In this document: in pieces, positions 17,892-25,961 of the stretch
Layout: the number at the start of each line of letters is the position of its first letter
Position numbering within the stretch: position 1 is the stretch's first letter
Assembly (NCBI GenBank): GCA_041395845.1
Contig: JAWKZS010000001.1
Location: 372,001 to 436,000, forward strand
Source of the DNA: Ch67 sp041395845
GTDB lineage: Bacteria; Pseudomonadota; Gammaproteobacteria; Pseudomonadales; Ketobacteraceae
Direction: 5' to 3'
Length of the DNA: 64,000 nucleotides
Position numbers and translations under genes: made by a program
The notes under the pieces: model-generated
The model's database searches: none
The model's input: the letters and a program-made list of their open reading frames with translations, nothing else
Told to the model about the DNA's origin: nothing

Positions 17892-18635
17892 GTGTTTCAA
17901 GCGATCAAACGGCTCTACCATCAATTCGGATCACCCCGGTATTTCTATGACCTGACCGGGAAAATGCTGCCCTGGCTGGTGGCCGCCACGGTACTGCTGG
18001 TGGTTCCTGGCCTGGTCTGGGGTCTGTTGTTTGCACCGCCAGATTATCTGCAGGGCAACAGCTACCGCATCATGTTCATTCACGTGCCGGCAGCCAGTCT
18101 GGCCATGGGTGGCTATGTGGCGATGGCAGTCGCCGGCGTGATCGTGCTGGTCTGGCGGATGAAGATGGCTGAAATGGTGGCCCGCTGCATTGCGCCCATC
18201 GGCGCGTCGTTTGCGTTTCTGTGCCTGGTGACCGGTGCAATCTGGGGCAAACCTACCTGGGGGACCTGGTGGGTGTGGGATGCCCGGTTGACCTCGATGC
18301 TGATTCTGCTGTTCCTGTATATCGGTGTCATTGCCCTCAACATGGCGATCGAAAACGCCCAGTCGGCAGCGCGTGCGACTGCGGTGCTCAGTATCGTCGG
18401 GGTGGTGAACATTCCCATCATCAAGTATTCCGTGGAGTGGTGGAACACCCTGCACCAGCCAGCCTCGATCACCATGACATCCGCTTCCATGGCGCCGGAA
18501 ATGCTGATTCCGCTGCTGCTGTGTATTTTCGGTTTTTATTGTCTGTTTGCTGTCCTGCTGATCATGGCAACCCGGTGTGAAATCCTTGACCGGGAACAGC
18601 GCAGCAATTGGGTGCGGCAACTGGTGGGGGAATAA
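17892..18635 (+). CDS. ccmC: Heme exporter protein CcmC
   Basis: 247-residue, six-helix heme-handling protein. The tryptophan-rich WWD-type motif (WGKPTWGTWWVWDARLTS) that contacts heme is present. Histidines flanking it occur in IMFIHVPAAS and EWWNTLHQPAS, as in CcmC. It delivers heme to CcmE on the periplasmic side. GTG 17892 is the start; ccmD follows after 4 bases. Confidence 0.95.
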   Translation: MFQAIKRLYHQFGSPRYFYDLTGKMLPWLVAATVLLVVPGLVWGLLFAPPDYLQGNSYRIMFIHVPAASLAMGGYVAMAVAGVIVLVWRMKMAEMVARCIAPIGASFAFLCLVTGAIWGKPTWGTWWVWDARLTSMLILLFLYIGVIALNMAIENAQSAARATAVLSIVGVVNIPIIKYSVEWWNTLHQPASITMTSASMAPEMLIPLLLCIFGFYCLFAVLLIMATRCEILDREQRSNWVRQLVGE

Positions 18636-18639
18636 TCCG

Positions 18640-18819
18640 ATGGCGTTCGAAACCTTTGCAGACTTCATTGCCATGGGCAAGCACGGCCCTTTTGTCTGGT
18701 CGGCCTATGCCATCAGCGCCTTCATCATCCTGGCCAACATTCTGGCGCCGATCCAGCGCAGGCGCGCCCTGGTGAACGAGATCAAACGCAAAATCAAACG
18801 GGAGAAACTTGAATCATGA
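18640..18819 (+). CDS. ccmD: Heme exporter protein CcmD
   Basis: 59-residue single-helix protein. It begins MAFETFADFIAMGKHGPFVW, where FxxMGxxGxYVW is the CcmD signature, then one membrane helix (AYAISAFIILANIL) and a basic tail. CcmD is needed to release holo-CcmE from CcmABC. It sits between ccmC and ccmE, and its stop overlaps the ccmE start (ATGA). An in-frame codon further upstream inside ccmC could also start, but family length supports 18640. Confidence 0.92.
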   Translation: MAFETFADFIAMGKHGPFVWSAYAISAFIILANILAPIQRRRALVNEIKRKIKREKLES

Positions 18820-19265
18820 ATCCCAAACGTAAACAACGGCTCGTGATCATTCTGGCTGGCGTGGCGGCACTGGGCGTTGCGGTCGGTCTGATGACCTATG
18901 CGATGCGGGAAAACATCAACCTGTTCTTCACGCCCGGACAGGTAGTGGCGGGCGAAGCGCCGATGAACAAACGCATTCGGGTCGGCGGTCTGGTGGTGGA
19001 AGGCTCTGTGGTGCGTGGTGATGGACTGTCGGTGTCGTTCGATATTACCGACAACGTCGACAAGATTACCGTGCGTTACGACGGCATCCTGCCGGACCTG
19101 TTCCGCGAAGGCCAGGGCATCATCGCCAATGGACACTTGATCGACAAGAATCTGGTGCAGGCCGAAGAAGTGCTGGCCAAGCACGACGAAAACTACATGC
19201 CGCCGGAAGTGCAGGAAGCCATCGAAAAAGCCGGTCACCCGAAAAAGGAAAAAGCCACCTACTGA
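18816..19265 (+). CDS. ccmE: Cytochrome c-type biogenesis heme chaperone CcmE
   Basis: 149-residue membrane-anchored OB-fold protein. An N-terminal helix (LVIILAGVAALGVAVGLMTYAM) is followed by the periplasmic domain. The heme-attachment motif HxxxY is present as HDENY in VLAKHDENYMPPEV. Its 3' end overlaps a hairpin that terminates the convergent ectABCD transcript. The customary next genes (ccmF, ccmG, ccmH) do not follow; the region turns directly to ectD on the other strand. Confidence 0.95.
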   Translation: MNPKRKQRLVIILAGVAALGVAVGLMTYAMRENINLFFTPGQVVAGEAPMNKRIRVGGLVVEGSVVRGDGLSVSFDITDNVDKITVRYDGILPDLFREGQGIIANGHLIDKNLVQAEEVLAKHDENYMPPEVQEAIEKAGHPKKEKATY

Positions 19266-19276
19266 GGCAGGTGGCT
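19248..19276 (-). terminator. Rho-independent terminator of the ectABCD operon
   Basis: Read on the minus strand, AGCCACCT and AGGTGGCT (plus positions 19269-19276 and 19253-19260) form a perfect 8-base stem with an 8-base loop, followed by five T residues. It lies just past the ectD stop (19284) and is encoded inside the end of ccmE. Confidence 0.8.
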
Positions 19277-19283
19277 GACAGGG

Positions 19284-20156
19284 TCAGTCACGGGTGCAGA
19301 TGTAATCCGGGCGCGGCGGCTGATTGCCAAATGGCTTGCCGACCCGGTTACTCACCGCATTGAAAACAAAAAACACGTTGGAACGGGGGAAGGGCGTGAT
19401 GTTGCCGTTCGAACCGTGCATCGTGTTGCAGTCGAATACGATCACGCTGCCGGGTTTGCCGGTGGCGGTGACAATGCCGCCGTGGCGCGCCAGTTCCTGC
19501 AGGCTGTCGTCATCCGGTATGCCCAATTCCTGTTTCTGCAGTGATGACTTGAAGTGATCCGGTGGCGTTTCGCCGCTGCAGCTGACGTAAAAGCGCTGCG
19601 AACCGGGGATCAGCATCAGCGAGCCATTCCAGGCAAAATTATCCGTCAACGTGATCGACATGCTCAGGGCGCGCATGCGCGGCATGCCGTCTTCCACGTG
19701 CCAGGTTTCGAAATCCGAATGCCAGTAGAATTCTTTGCCGCGTAAACCGGGTTTGTAATTCACCCGCGACTGGTGAATGTAAACCTCGTCATCCAGCAGA
19801 AACCGCGCCACCTGCTGCAGGCGCGGATCATGACTCAGCGCCGCAAATACCGGGCTGCTTTGGTGCACGCGGAAAATCGAGCGCACGTCATTGCTGCCCG
19901 TCTCGGTAATGGTGGCGGGGTCGGTACGCAAGTCAGGGTCGTTGCGCAGGCGCTCCACTTCCCGCTGGAAGGTGCCGATGTCATCGGCGCTGAACAGGTT
20001 GTCGAGGATCAGAAAACCATCGCGATCATATTGATAAACCTGCTCGCGGGACAGGGGGCCTGACGACCAGTCCCGGGCGTAAACCACGGGATCCAGTCGT
20101 TCCAGCATTGCCGGTGGCGAACCATTCCGGGATGGATACAGATCGTGTTCGTTCAC
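19284..20156 (-). CDS. ectD: Ectoine hydroxylase EctD
   Basis: Iron(II)/2-oxoglutarate dioxygenase that converts ectoine to 5-hydroxyectoine. 290 residues, near the usual ~300. The EctD block VHQSRVNYKPG is followed by FYWHSDFETWHVEDGMP; the HxD pair and a distal His in FDCNTMHGSNGN supply the iron ligands. The start is GTG 20156, preceded by GAGGAA. It is the last gene of ectABCD, 18 bases after ectC. Its presence indicates hydroxyectoine as well as ectoine production. Confidence 0.94.
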   Translation of the reverse strand: MNEHDLYPSRNGSPPAMLERLDPVVYARDWSSGPLSREQVYQYDRDGFLILDNLFSADDIGTFQREVERLRNDPDLRTDPATITETGSNDVRSIFRVHQSSPVFAALSHDPRLQQVARFLLDDEVYIHQSRVNYKPGLRGKEFYWHSDFETWHVEDGMPRMRALSMSITLTDNFAWNGSLMLIPGSQRFYVSCSGETPPDHFKSSLQKQELGIPDDDSLQELARHGGIVTATGKPGSVIVFDCNTMHGSNGNITPFPRSNVFFVFNAVSNRVGKPFGNQPPRPDYICTRD

Positions 20157-20174
20157 GTCAGCAGTATTCCTCTT

Positions 20175-20579
20175 TCAGTCGGTGACGGTGGCGGCCTCCA
20201 GCTCGTAAGCCCCTTCGGCATTGTGAACTTCGCTGCCATTCAGTGGAGGGTTGAAGACACAGGCCATTTTCATTTCGGTGAAGGCCCGCAGGATATGCTG
20301 GTCATGCTTGTCCAGCACGTACAGGGTGCCCGGCGAGATCGGGTATTTCTTGCCATCGGCCAGGGTTTCCACCTCGCCGGTGCCGGACATGCAGTAAACA
20401 GACTCCAGATGGTTCTGGTAATGCATGCGGAAATCGGCGCCGGCGTAGATGGTGGTGATGTGGAAGGAAAACCCCATGTTGTCGCCTTTCAGCAACATGC
20501 GGGTACTTTCCCAGTTGCCGTCCGGCGAGACGATGCGGCGGCTGGTCTGTTCGGCGTCCTGCAATTGTCGAACGATCAT
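20175..20579 (-). CDS. ectC: L-ectoine synthase EctC
   Basis: Cupin enzyme that closes N-gamma-acetyl-diaminobutyrate into ectoine, the last step of ectoine synthesis. 134 residues, the standard length. It begins MIVRQLQDAEQTSRRI, with the cupin core in HYQNHLESVYCMSGTGEVE and GTLYVLDKHDQHILRA, where conserved Glu, Tyr and His metal ligands fall. It starts 16 bases after the ectB stop in the same operon. Confidence 0.97.
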   Translation of the reverse strand: MIVRQLQDAEQTSRRIVSPDGNWESTRMLLKGDNMGFSFHITTIYAGADFRMHYQNHLESVYCMSGTGEVETLADGKKYPISPGTLYVLDKHDQHILRAFTEMKMACVFNPPLNGSEVHNAEGAYELEAATVTD

Positions 20580-20595
20580 CGTTGTGCTCCTGTTC

Positions 20596-21903
20596 TCAAC
20601 CGGCTTTGGCGCGGGGTTTGAAGTACACGACTTCGGATGGAATGGAATCTTCCTGCTGGCATACCGATGCGATGGCGTTTTCCACGATGTCGATGCCTTC
20701 CTTCAGATGTGCATCCGTAATCGTCAGCGGGCAGAGGAATTTCACCACGTGATCGTCGGCGCCACTGGTTTCGATGATCAGGCCGTCCTTGAATGCCTTG
20801 CGGGTGATCTTCTCGGCCAGTTCACCGTTCACACAGTTGATGCCCTGGAACAGGCCGCGGCCGCGCGGGGTGAAGTTACCCTCACCGAACTTGCGCACGA
20901 TGCTGTCCAGGCGCTGGGATACATAGCCGGCCTTGCGTTTGATGTCGTCGCTGAAGGTGTGGTCGGACCAGTAGAAATCGATGGCCGCCTTGGCGGTGAC
21001 GAAGGCCAGGTTGTTGCCGCGGAAAGTACCGTTGTGCTCGCCGGGCTTCCAGCGATCCAGTTCCGGTTTCAGCAGTACCACCGCCATCGGCAGACCATAA
21101 CCGCTCAGGGATTTTGACAGTGTCACCATGTCCGGCTGGATGCCGGCTTCCTCGAAGCTGAAGAAGGTGCCGGTGCGGCCGCAGCCCGCCTGAATGTCAT
21201 CGATGATCAGCAGTACATCATGTTTGCGGCAGACCTTTTCCAGATTCTTCAGCCATTTCAGTGACGCGGCGTTGATACCGCCTTCGCCCTGTACGGTTTC
21301 CACGATCACGGCCGCCGGCTTGTCGATGCCGCTGCTGGAATCGCACATGACCTTGTCCAGATAGTCGGTGGTGTCGATGCCATCACCCAGATAGCCATCA
21401 AAGGGCATGCGTGCCGTGCCGGTGAGGCTGATGCCTGCCGCGCCGCGATGATGGGAATTGCCGGTGGCCGCCAGGGCGCCCAGGGATACGCCATGGAATC
21501 CGTTGGTAAAGGCCACGATGGTTTCCCGCCCGGTCACGTTGCGCGCCAGTTTGATTGCCGCTTCCACTGCGTTGGTGCCGGTAGGCCCGGTGAACTGCAC
21601 CCGGTACTTCAGCTTGCGTGGCTGCAGGATCTTCTGGTCAAAGGCTTCCAGAAACGCCGCCTTGGCAGTGGTGTGCATGTCGAGGCCGTGGGTGATGCCG
21701 TCGCGGGCAATGTAGTCCAGCAACACTTCCTTGAAGACCGGATTGTTGTGGCCGTAATTGAGTGAGCCGGCACCGGCCAGAAAATCCAGGTAGCGATTGC
21801 CTTCGTGATCGAACATCAGTTCATTGCGTGCTTCGTTGAACACGCGGGGAAACGAGCGGGCATAACTCTGCACTTCGGATTCGATCTGTTCAAAAATTTT
21901 CAT
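20596..21903 (-). CDS. ectB: Diaminobutyrate--2-oxoglutarate transaminase EctB
   Basis: PLP aminotransferase making L-2,4-diaminobutyrate from aspartate semialdehyde, first step of ectoine synthesis. 435 residues from ATG 21903. Landmarks: FLAGAGSLNYGHNNP, TGTNAVEAAIKLARN, IIDDIQAGCGRTG and the PLP lysine in TLSKSLSGYG. A GGGAGGA ribosome site stands 8 bases before ATG 21903, arguing for independent initiation. The frame is nevertheless open upstream with no stop back through ectA, so a read-through EctA-EctB polypeptide is formally possible. Confidence 0.95.
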   Translation of the reverse strand: MKIFEQIESEVQSYARSFPRVFNEARNELMFDHEGNRYLDFLAGAGSLNYGHNNPVFKEVLLDYIARDGITHGLDMHTTAKAAFLEAFDQKILQPRKLKYRVQFTGPTGTNAVEAAIKLARNVTGRETIVAFTNGFHGVSLGALAATGNSHHRGAAGISLTGTARMPFDGYLGDGIDTTDYLDKVMCDSSSGIDKPAAVIVETVQGEGGINAASLKWLKNLEKVCRKHDVLLIIDDIQAGCGRTGTFFSFEEAGIQPDMVTLSKSLSGYGLPMAVVLLKPELDRWKPGEHNGTFRGNNLAFVTAKAAIDFYWSDHTFSDDIKRKAGYVSQRLDSIVRKFGEGNFTPRGRGLFQGINCVNGELAEKITRKAFKDGLIIETSGADDHVVKFLCPLTITDAHLKEGIDIVENAIASVCQQEDSIPSEVVYFKPRAKAG

Positions 21904-22473
21904 GGAACGTCCTCCCGTTGGGGTCGGTGTCGTGGTGCGGAAACGGGTGATGGCCTGGGCTTTCTGCTGCTGGAAGGGTCCGATGCGAACCAGCAGTTCG
22001 GAATCGTGGGCGCCGGCAAAATGGCGCTCCCGGTCAAACAGCACGCTGGACTTGATTCGGGTCTCCAGCCGTTTCGCCAGGCCCTTGAACAAGGCCCACG
22101 AGGCCTGGTTGTCGGGGGTGATGGTGGTTTCCAGGTGGGTGATATCCCGGCTGGCGGGCCGGGTCAGGATGTGTCGGAGCATGCGGGTCGCCAAGGCCTG
22201 ACCGCGGGCTTTTTCGCTCACCGCCACCTGCCAGATGAACAGGGTGTCGGGCTGGTCGGGAATCCGGTAACCGGAAATGAAGCCCACCAGTTCCCCCTGC
22301 CGCAGGGCGGCGACGGAGGTGTCGGCGAAGTGGCTGCATTGCAGCAGATTGCAGTAGGTGGAGTTGGTGTCCAGTGGGGGACATTCCCGGATCAGGCGGG
22401 CAACGGCCGCGCCCAGTTCAGCGCTTGGCGTGCGCAACTCAATCGAGCCATCGAGGCCGGTTGGTTTATTCAT
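21904..22473 (-). CDS. ectA: Diaminobutyrate acetyltransferase EctA, in frame with ectB
   Basis: GNAT acetyltransferase acting on L-2,4-diaminobutyrate. ATG 22473 starts MNKPTGLDGSIELRTPS; the core includes IRECPPLDTNSTYCNLLQC, FIWQVAVSEKARGQALATRM (acetyl-CoA loop) and HLETTITPDNQASWALF, all EctA hallmarks. Relatives end shortly after a LVRIGPFQ motif; here LVRIGPFQQQ continues about 20 codons without a stop into the ectB Met. A one-base shift late in the gene would end it at a TGA overlapping the ectB ATG, the common coupled arrangement. So this is either a genuine fusion frame or an indel. First gene of ectABCD; no ask or ectR is adjacent. Confidence 0.92.
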
Positions 22474-22699
22474 AGTACTCAAAGCATAGTTGTCGAATGA
22501 ATTAGCGGATCGGACAGCAAAGATAAATGGTAAAAAATCGATCAAACTCAATAAAAACAATAAAATAAAAGCTCTGCAATGCTTGAAATATGATTAGAGC
22601 TAAAAGTATTTTACATGGCTGGCCGGTTTTCGCAACCCTGGGAGGTCGCGCCGCGTCCCCCGGCCTACACTTGTGAGTAGCCATACAGGAGAAGTCACC

Positions 22700-24133
22700 A
22701 TGACTAACATGCTGCGAATGATCGTGCCGGTGGGCGCGCTGTTCATGGGGGTGGCGCTGTTGTTGATGGGGATGGGGCTGCTCAATACCCTGCTGCCGTT
22801 GCGCGGTGAGCAGGAAGGCTACAGCACCCGGTTTCTGGGTCTGATCCTGTCCGGTTATTTTGCGGGTTTCCTGCTGGGAACCTTTCTGGGGCCGCGCCTG
22901 ATTCGGCGGATCGGCCATATTCGGGCATTTGCCTGTTGCGCGGCTGTGGTAACCAGTTGTGCGATCCTGCATGCGCTGGTGGTCGACCCTTATGTGTGGC
23001 TTGCCCTGCGCATTGTGACCGGGACTGCGTTGGTTACCCTGTACACCGCCATCGAAAGCTGGCTCAACGGCCAGACCACCTCGCAGAACCGCGGCCAGAT
23101 GCTGGCGCTGTACATGATTGTGAATCTGGTGGCGCTGGCAGTGGCGCAACAGTTTGTGCCATTGGCTTCGCCGCAGGCGTTCATGCTGTTTGCCGTGGCG
23201 GCGATGTTTGTCTGCAGTGCCCTGATTCCGGTGACCCTGACCCGGTTTGAACCACCACCGGCACCGGTGGCCACCAAAATGGCGGTGGGCACGGTCATGC
23301 GCATGGCGCCCATTGCGGTGGTGGGGGCGGTGTTGTCCGGTATGACCATGGGATCGTTCTGGACCTTGAGCCCGGTTTTCGCCAACGGGGTCTATGGGGA
23401 TGTGAAAGTGGTGGCGGGCTTCATGAGTGCTGCCATCCTGGGGGGCGCTGCGTTGCAGATTCCGCTGGGCCGCTATTCCGATGCTCATGATCGACGGGCT
23501 GTGCTGGTTTGGGCGGCCGCACTGGCCGGTGTGTGTGCCCTGTTCATGTCGGCCGTGGTGATGTGGCTGCCTGAGTTGCACTGGCTGTTCTATCTGGCGG
23601 GGTTTGCCTACGGAGGATTCGCGTTTGCCATGTACCCGCTGGCAGCGGCACACCTGATCGATCATCTGGAGGCCGAGCAGGTACTGGATGGCTGCAGTAC
23701 CTTTCTGTTAATTCATGGCGCCGGTGCGGTAGTCGGGCCGATCGTCAGTGGTTTCGTGATGGAGTTGACCGGGCCCTGGATTCTGCCGCTGCTGTTTGCT
23801 GGCATGCAGTTTCTGCTGGCGGCCAGCGTGGTGCTGGTCCTGCACCGCATGCCGACCCTGGTACAGCCGGCGGATCAGAATGCCCATTACGTACCCATGG
23901 TGCGAACGTCGCCGGTGGTGATCGAGCTGCACCCGGATCAGCCGGAAACAGTGTCGGAACCGGCTGGCATCGACACCGGCCCCGAACTGGATGCCGGCGC
24001 CGAACCACCGACCGAGCAGGAAAAAGCGGGCCTGACAGGGCCCGTCTGTGGCGGAATCAGAGCGCATCCCGCGGCTTGGAACACTCCGCGCGCTGGGGAT
24101 CGAACTTGCAGCGCACCCGCCGTTGCAGCTTGA
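22700..24133 (+). CDS. MFS transporter (YcaD-like)
   Basis: 477-residue major facilitator with 12 hydrophobic segments. The N-terminal half shows LLLMGMGLLNTLLPLRG, LSGYFAGFLLGTFLGPRLIRRIGHIR (the loop 2-3 motif) and ESWLNGQTTSQNRGQMLALYM, matching the YcaD branch of uncharacterised MFS proteins. CAGGAGAAG precedes ATG 22700. The last ~35 residues look unlike a transporter, overlap the convergent gene by 77 bases and span its terminator; one A fewer in the A5 run at 24021-24025 would instead stop the protein at 24033. Substrate unknown. Divergent from ectA across an AT-rich gap. Confidence 0.85.
   Translation: MTNMLRMIVPVGALFMGVALLLMGMGLLNTLLPLRGEQEGYSTRFLGLILSGYFAGFLLGTFLGPRLIRRIGHIRAFACCAAVVTSCAILHALVVDPYVWLALRIVTGTALVTLYTAIESWLNGQTTSQNRGQMLALYMIVNLVALAVAQQFVPLASPQAFMLFAVAAMFVCSALIPVTLTRFEPPPAPVATKMAVGTVMRMAPIAVVGAVLSGMTMGSFWTLSPVFANGVYGDVKVVAGFMSAAILGGAALQIPLGRYSDAHDRRAVLVWAAALAGVCALFMSAVVMWLPELHWLFYLAGFAYGGFAFAMYPLAAAHLIDHLEAEQVLDGCSTFLLIHGAGAVVGPIVSGFVMELTGPWILPLLFAGMQFLLAASVVLVLHRMPTLVQPADQNAHYVPMVRTSPVVIELHPDQPETVSEPAGIDTGPELDAGAEPPTEQEKAGLTGPVCGGIRAHPAAWNTPRAGDRTCSAPAVAA
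24021..24044 (-). terminator. Rho-independent terminator for the periplasmic binding-protein gene
   Basis: On the minus strand CGGGCC and GGCCCG (plus 24039-24044 and 24027-24032) pair around a 6-base loop, followed by C and five T residues. It lies 12 bases past the stop at 24057. Confidence 0.75.
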
Positions 24134-25064
24134 TCATTTCGCCATCCCAGTAGCCGGCTTGCACCGCCTGGATGCGGGTTTCGTCCATCAGGATTTCGTA
24201 TTTTGCCTTGTCTTCGTCGGGGATATCCACCCACCATTTTTCATCGATCTGCTGCTCGGCCTTGCTGATTTCGTGCAGGGCGCGATCGATATTGGCAAAG
24301 AAGTATTCCCGGGATTGCTGGCCATATTCCGCCGGGAAGCGCTCATGCCAGATCAGCAGCTGGGCGGAAATCTGCGACAGCGGAAAGCGGATGATGCCGC
24401 CATTCGGGGCCAGGCCGCGATACAGTTCCAGTGGGCCGTAGGCCACGGCGGGGGCGGGCAGTACATCCACCGCGCCGTTGTTGAACATGCTGCCGGCGGT
24501 GGCTTCGGTCACGCTGATCGGTGTGGCGCCGATCAGTTCCACCATCTGCTGCTGGTACTTGTCGTCCCCCATCACCGCCACCTTGCGTCCGATGGCTTTG
24601 TTCAGGCTGTTGATGCTGCGATCGCGCACGAACACATACACCGCGCCGCCAGGAACAATGCCAGCCACTTCAAACGGACCTTCGCGCATGTTGCTGGCGG
24701 ATTGCGGTGTGGCCAGCAGCTGGTGCATCAGCCGCAGGTGCTCGGTATCGGGAATGGCGCCCACGGCAAACAGTGAGCCGGCGTATTTCACGAAGGTGCG
24801 CGAACGCAGTTCGGACACGATGGCAGCGTCACACTGTTTGGCACGGAATTGTTCGGTGATGACCCGCTCGCTGGTATTCACCAGAACCTCAAGCTCCACA
24901 CCCCATTTCAGGGCTTCAAGCTGGTATTCCTTTACGGCATCGGCGATTGGCCCGGCATTGCCGACGATGTCCCACACGCACAGGACGCGTTTTTCATAAG
25001 CCTGCAGGGTGGGGCTGACGAACACAAACAACAGGGGCAGGAAGAATCGAAACATCCGCTTCAT
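24057..25064 (-). CDS. Periplasmic solute-binding protein, AdeT/TRAP-DctP-like
   Basis: 335 residues with a signal peptide (MKRMFRFFLPLLFVFVSPTLQA). The mature part begins YEKRVLCVWDIVGNAGPIADAVKEY and resembles the putative solute-binding proteins of the AdeT1/2 (DUF6091) family, which look like TRAP-type receptors. Other family-like segments are VFVRDRSINSLNKAIGRKVAVMGDD and DVLPAPAVAYGPLELYRGL. No membrane permease genes are beside it. Family assignment is from memory of these motifs and the ligand is unknown. It is followed by a terminator and convergent with the MFS gene. Confidence 0.7.
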   Translation of the reverse strand: MKRMFRFFLPLLFVFVSPTLQAYEKRVLCVWDIVGNAGPIADAVKEYQLEALKWGVELEVLVNTSERVITEQFRAKQCDAAIVSELRSRTFVKYAGSLFAVGAIPDTEHLRLMHQLLATPQSASNMREGPFEVAGIVPGGAVYVFVRDRSINSLNKAIGRKVAVMGDDKYQQQMVELIGATPISVTEATAGSMFNNGAVDVLPAPAVAYGPLELYRGLAPNGGIIRFPLSQISAQLLIWHERFPAEYGQQSREYFFANIDRALHEISKAEQQIDEKWWVDIPDEDKAKYEILMDETRIQAVQAGYWDGEMIKLQRRVRCKFDPQRAECSKPRDAL

Positions 25065-25197
25065 GGTGGTGGGGCATCCCTTCGGGTAGTGGCTGGATCA
25101 GGTCTGAATACTGAGAGACAAATTTAAGCAATTATCTCGATTGACTGACTAGTCCGGTTTTGCAACAGTGTGTAAGTCGCGCTTATAAATTGTTCGA

Positions 25198-25230
25198 TTG
25201 TAAGACAAATGACAAAAGTTCGGGTATTAT
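25198..25230 (+). promoter_or_regulatory. Promoter with dyad operator before the GntR regulator
   Basis: AAGACA (25202-25207) and TATTAT (25225-25230) are spaced 17 bases apart, 41 bases upstream of ATG 25271. The -35 box is covered by the dyad TTGT-AAG-ACAA (25198-25208), which resembles half-site arrangements bound by FCD-type GntR proteins, so autoregulation is plausible. Confidence 0.45.
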
Positions 25231-25270
25231 AAACAGTAACGAACCATCTGACGTGGAAGAAGCCGACAAC

Positions 25271-25939
25271 ATGACTTTCAAAGCGCCCGACAGCCTGTCG
25301 GAACAAATTGCACGCCATCTGGGGCAGCTGATCATCACGGGTGAGCTGAAGGCCGGCGAGCGCATCCAGGAAATGCGCGTGGCCTCGGAACTCAATGTCA
25401 GCCGGGGATCGGTCCGGGAGGCCTACCTGATTCTGGAGCGCCGGTACCTGATCGACATCCTACCGCGCAAGGGCGCCGTGGTCTCCTCCATGACCCCCAA
25501 ACATGTGCGAAACGTGTATGAGGTCAACATTCTGCTGCTGACCCATCTGGCCCGGGTCGCCGCCAATGTCTGGCAGGAAGAAGACCTGGTCACTTTCATG
25601 CAGCTGGTAGAGGAAATGGAAGGCTTCGTCAGCCGCAACCAGGTGATGGAGTTCTTCGATGCGACCTTCGAATTTGCACGCCGCGCCTACAAGTTTGCCG
25701 ACAATCCGTATCTGGAAGACATGCTGGAAGACCTGCAGCCGCTGATCCGGCGCACCTACTACTACGCGATCAATACGTCCCGCGAAGAAATGGAAGTATC
25801 GATGAAGATGTTCCGCGATCTGATGCAGCGTCTGATTGCGCGGGATGCCGATGGTGCAGCGAAAACCCTCGATGCATTCGGCCAGCATCAGTGCGAAACC
25901 GTGCTGGCCTGTCTGCGCAAGAATTCCGCTGCCGCCTGA
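25271..25939 (+). CDS. GntR-family transcriptional regulator, FCD subfamily
   Basis: 222 residues. Residues 8-72 are a winged helix (SEQIARHLGQLIITGELKAGERI, SELNVSRGSVREAYLILER), followed by an all-helical FCD effector domain (about 78-215). FCD regulators usually bind a small carboxylate and often a metal. ATG 25271 is preceded by GGAAGAAG. It stands alone between the binding-protein gene (divergent) and the cysZ-like gene (convergent). Its regulon cannot be read from the sequence, though the divergent binding protein is a candidate. Confidence 0.9.
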   Translation: MTFKAPDSLSEQIARHLGQLIITGELKAGERIQEMRVASELNVSRGSVREAYLILERRYLIDILPRKGAVVSSMTPKHVRNVYEVNILLLTHLARVAANVWQEEDLVTFMQLVEEMEGFVSRNQVMEFFDATFEFARRAYKFADNPYLEDMLEDLQPLIRRTYYYAINTSREEMEVSMKMFRDLMQRLIARDADGAAKTLDAFGQHQCETVLACLRKNSAAA

Positions 25940-25961
25940 CAGGACGGGGCGGTGCAGCGGC

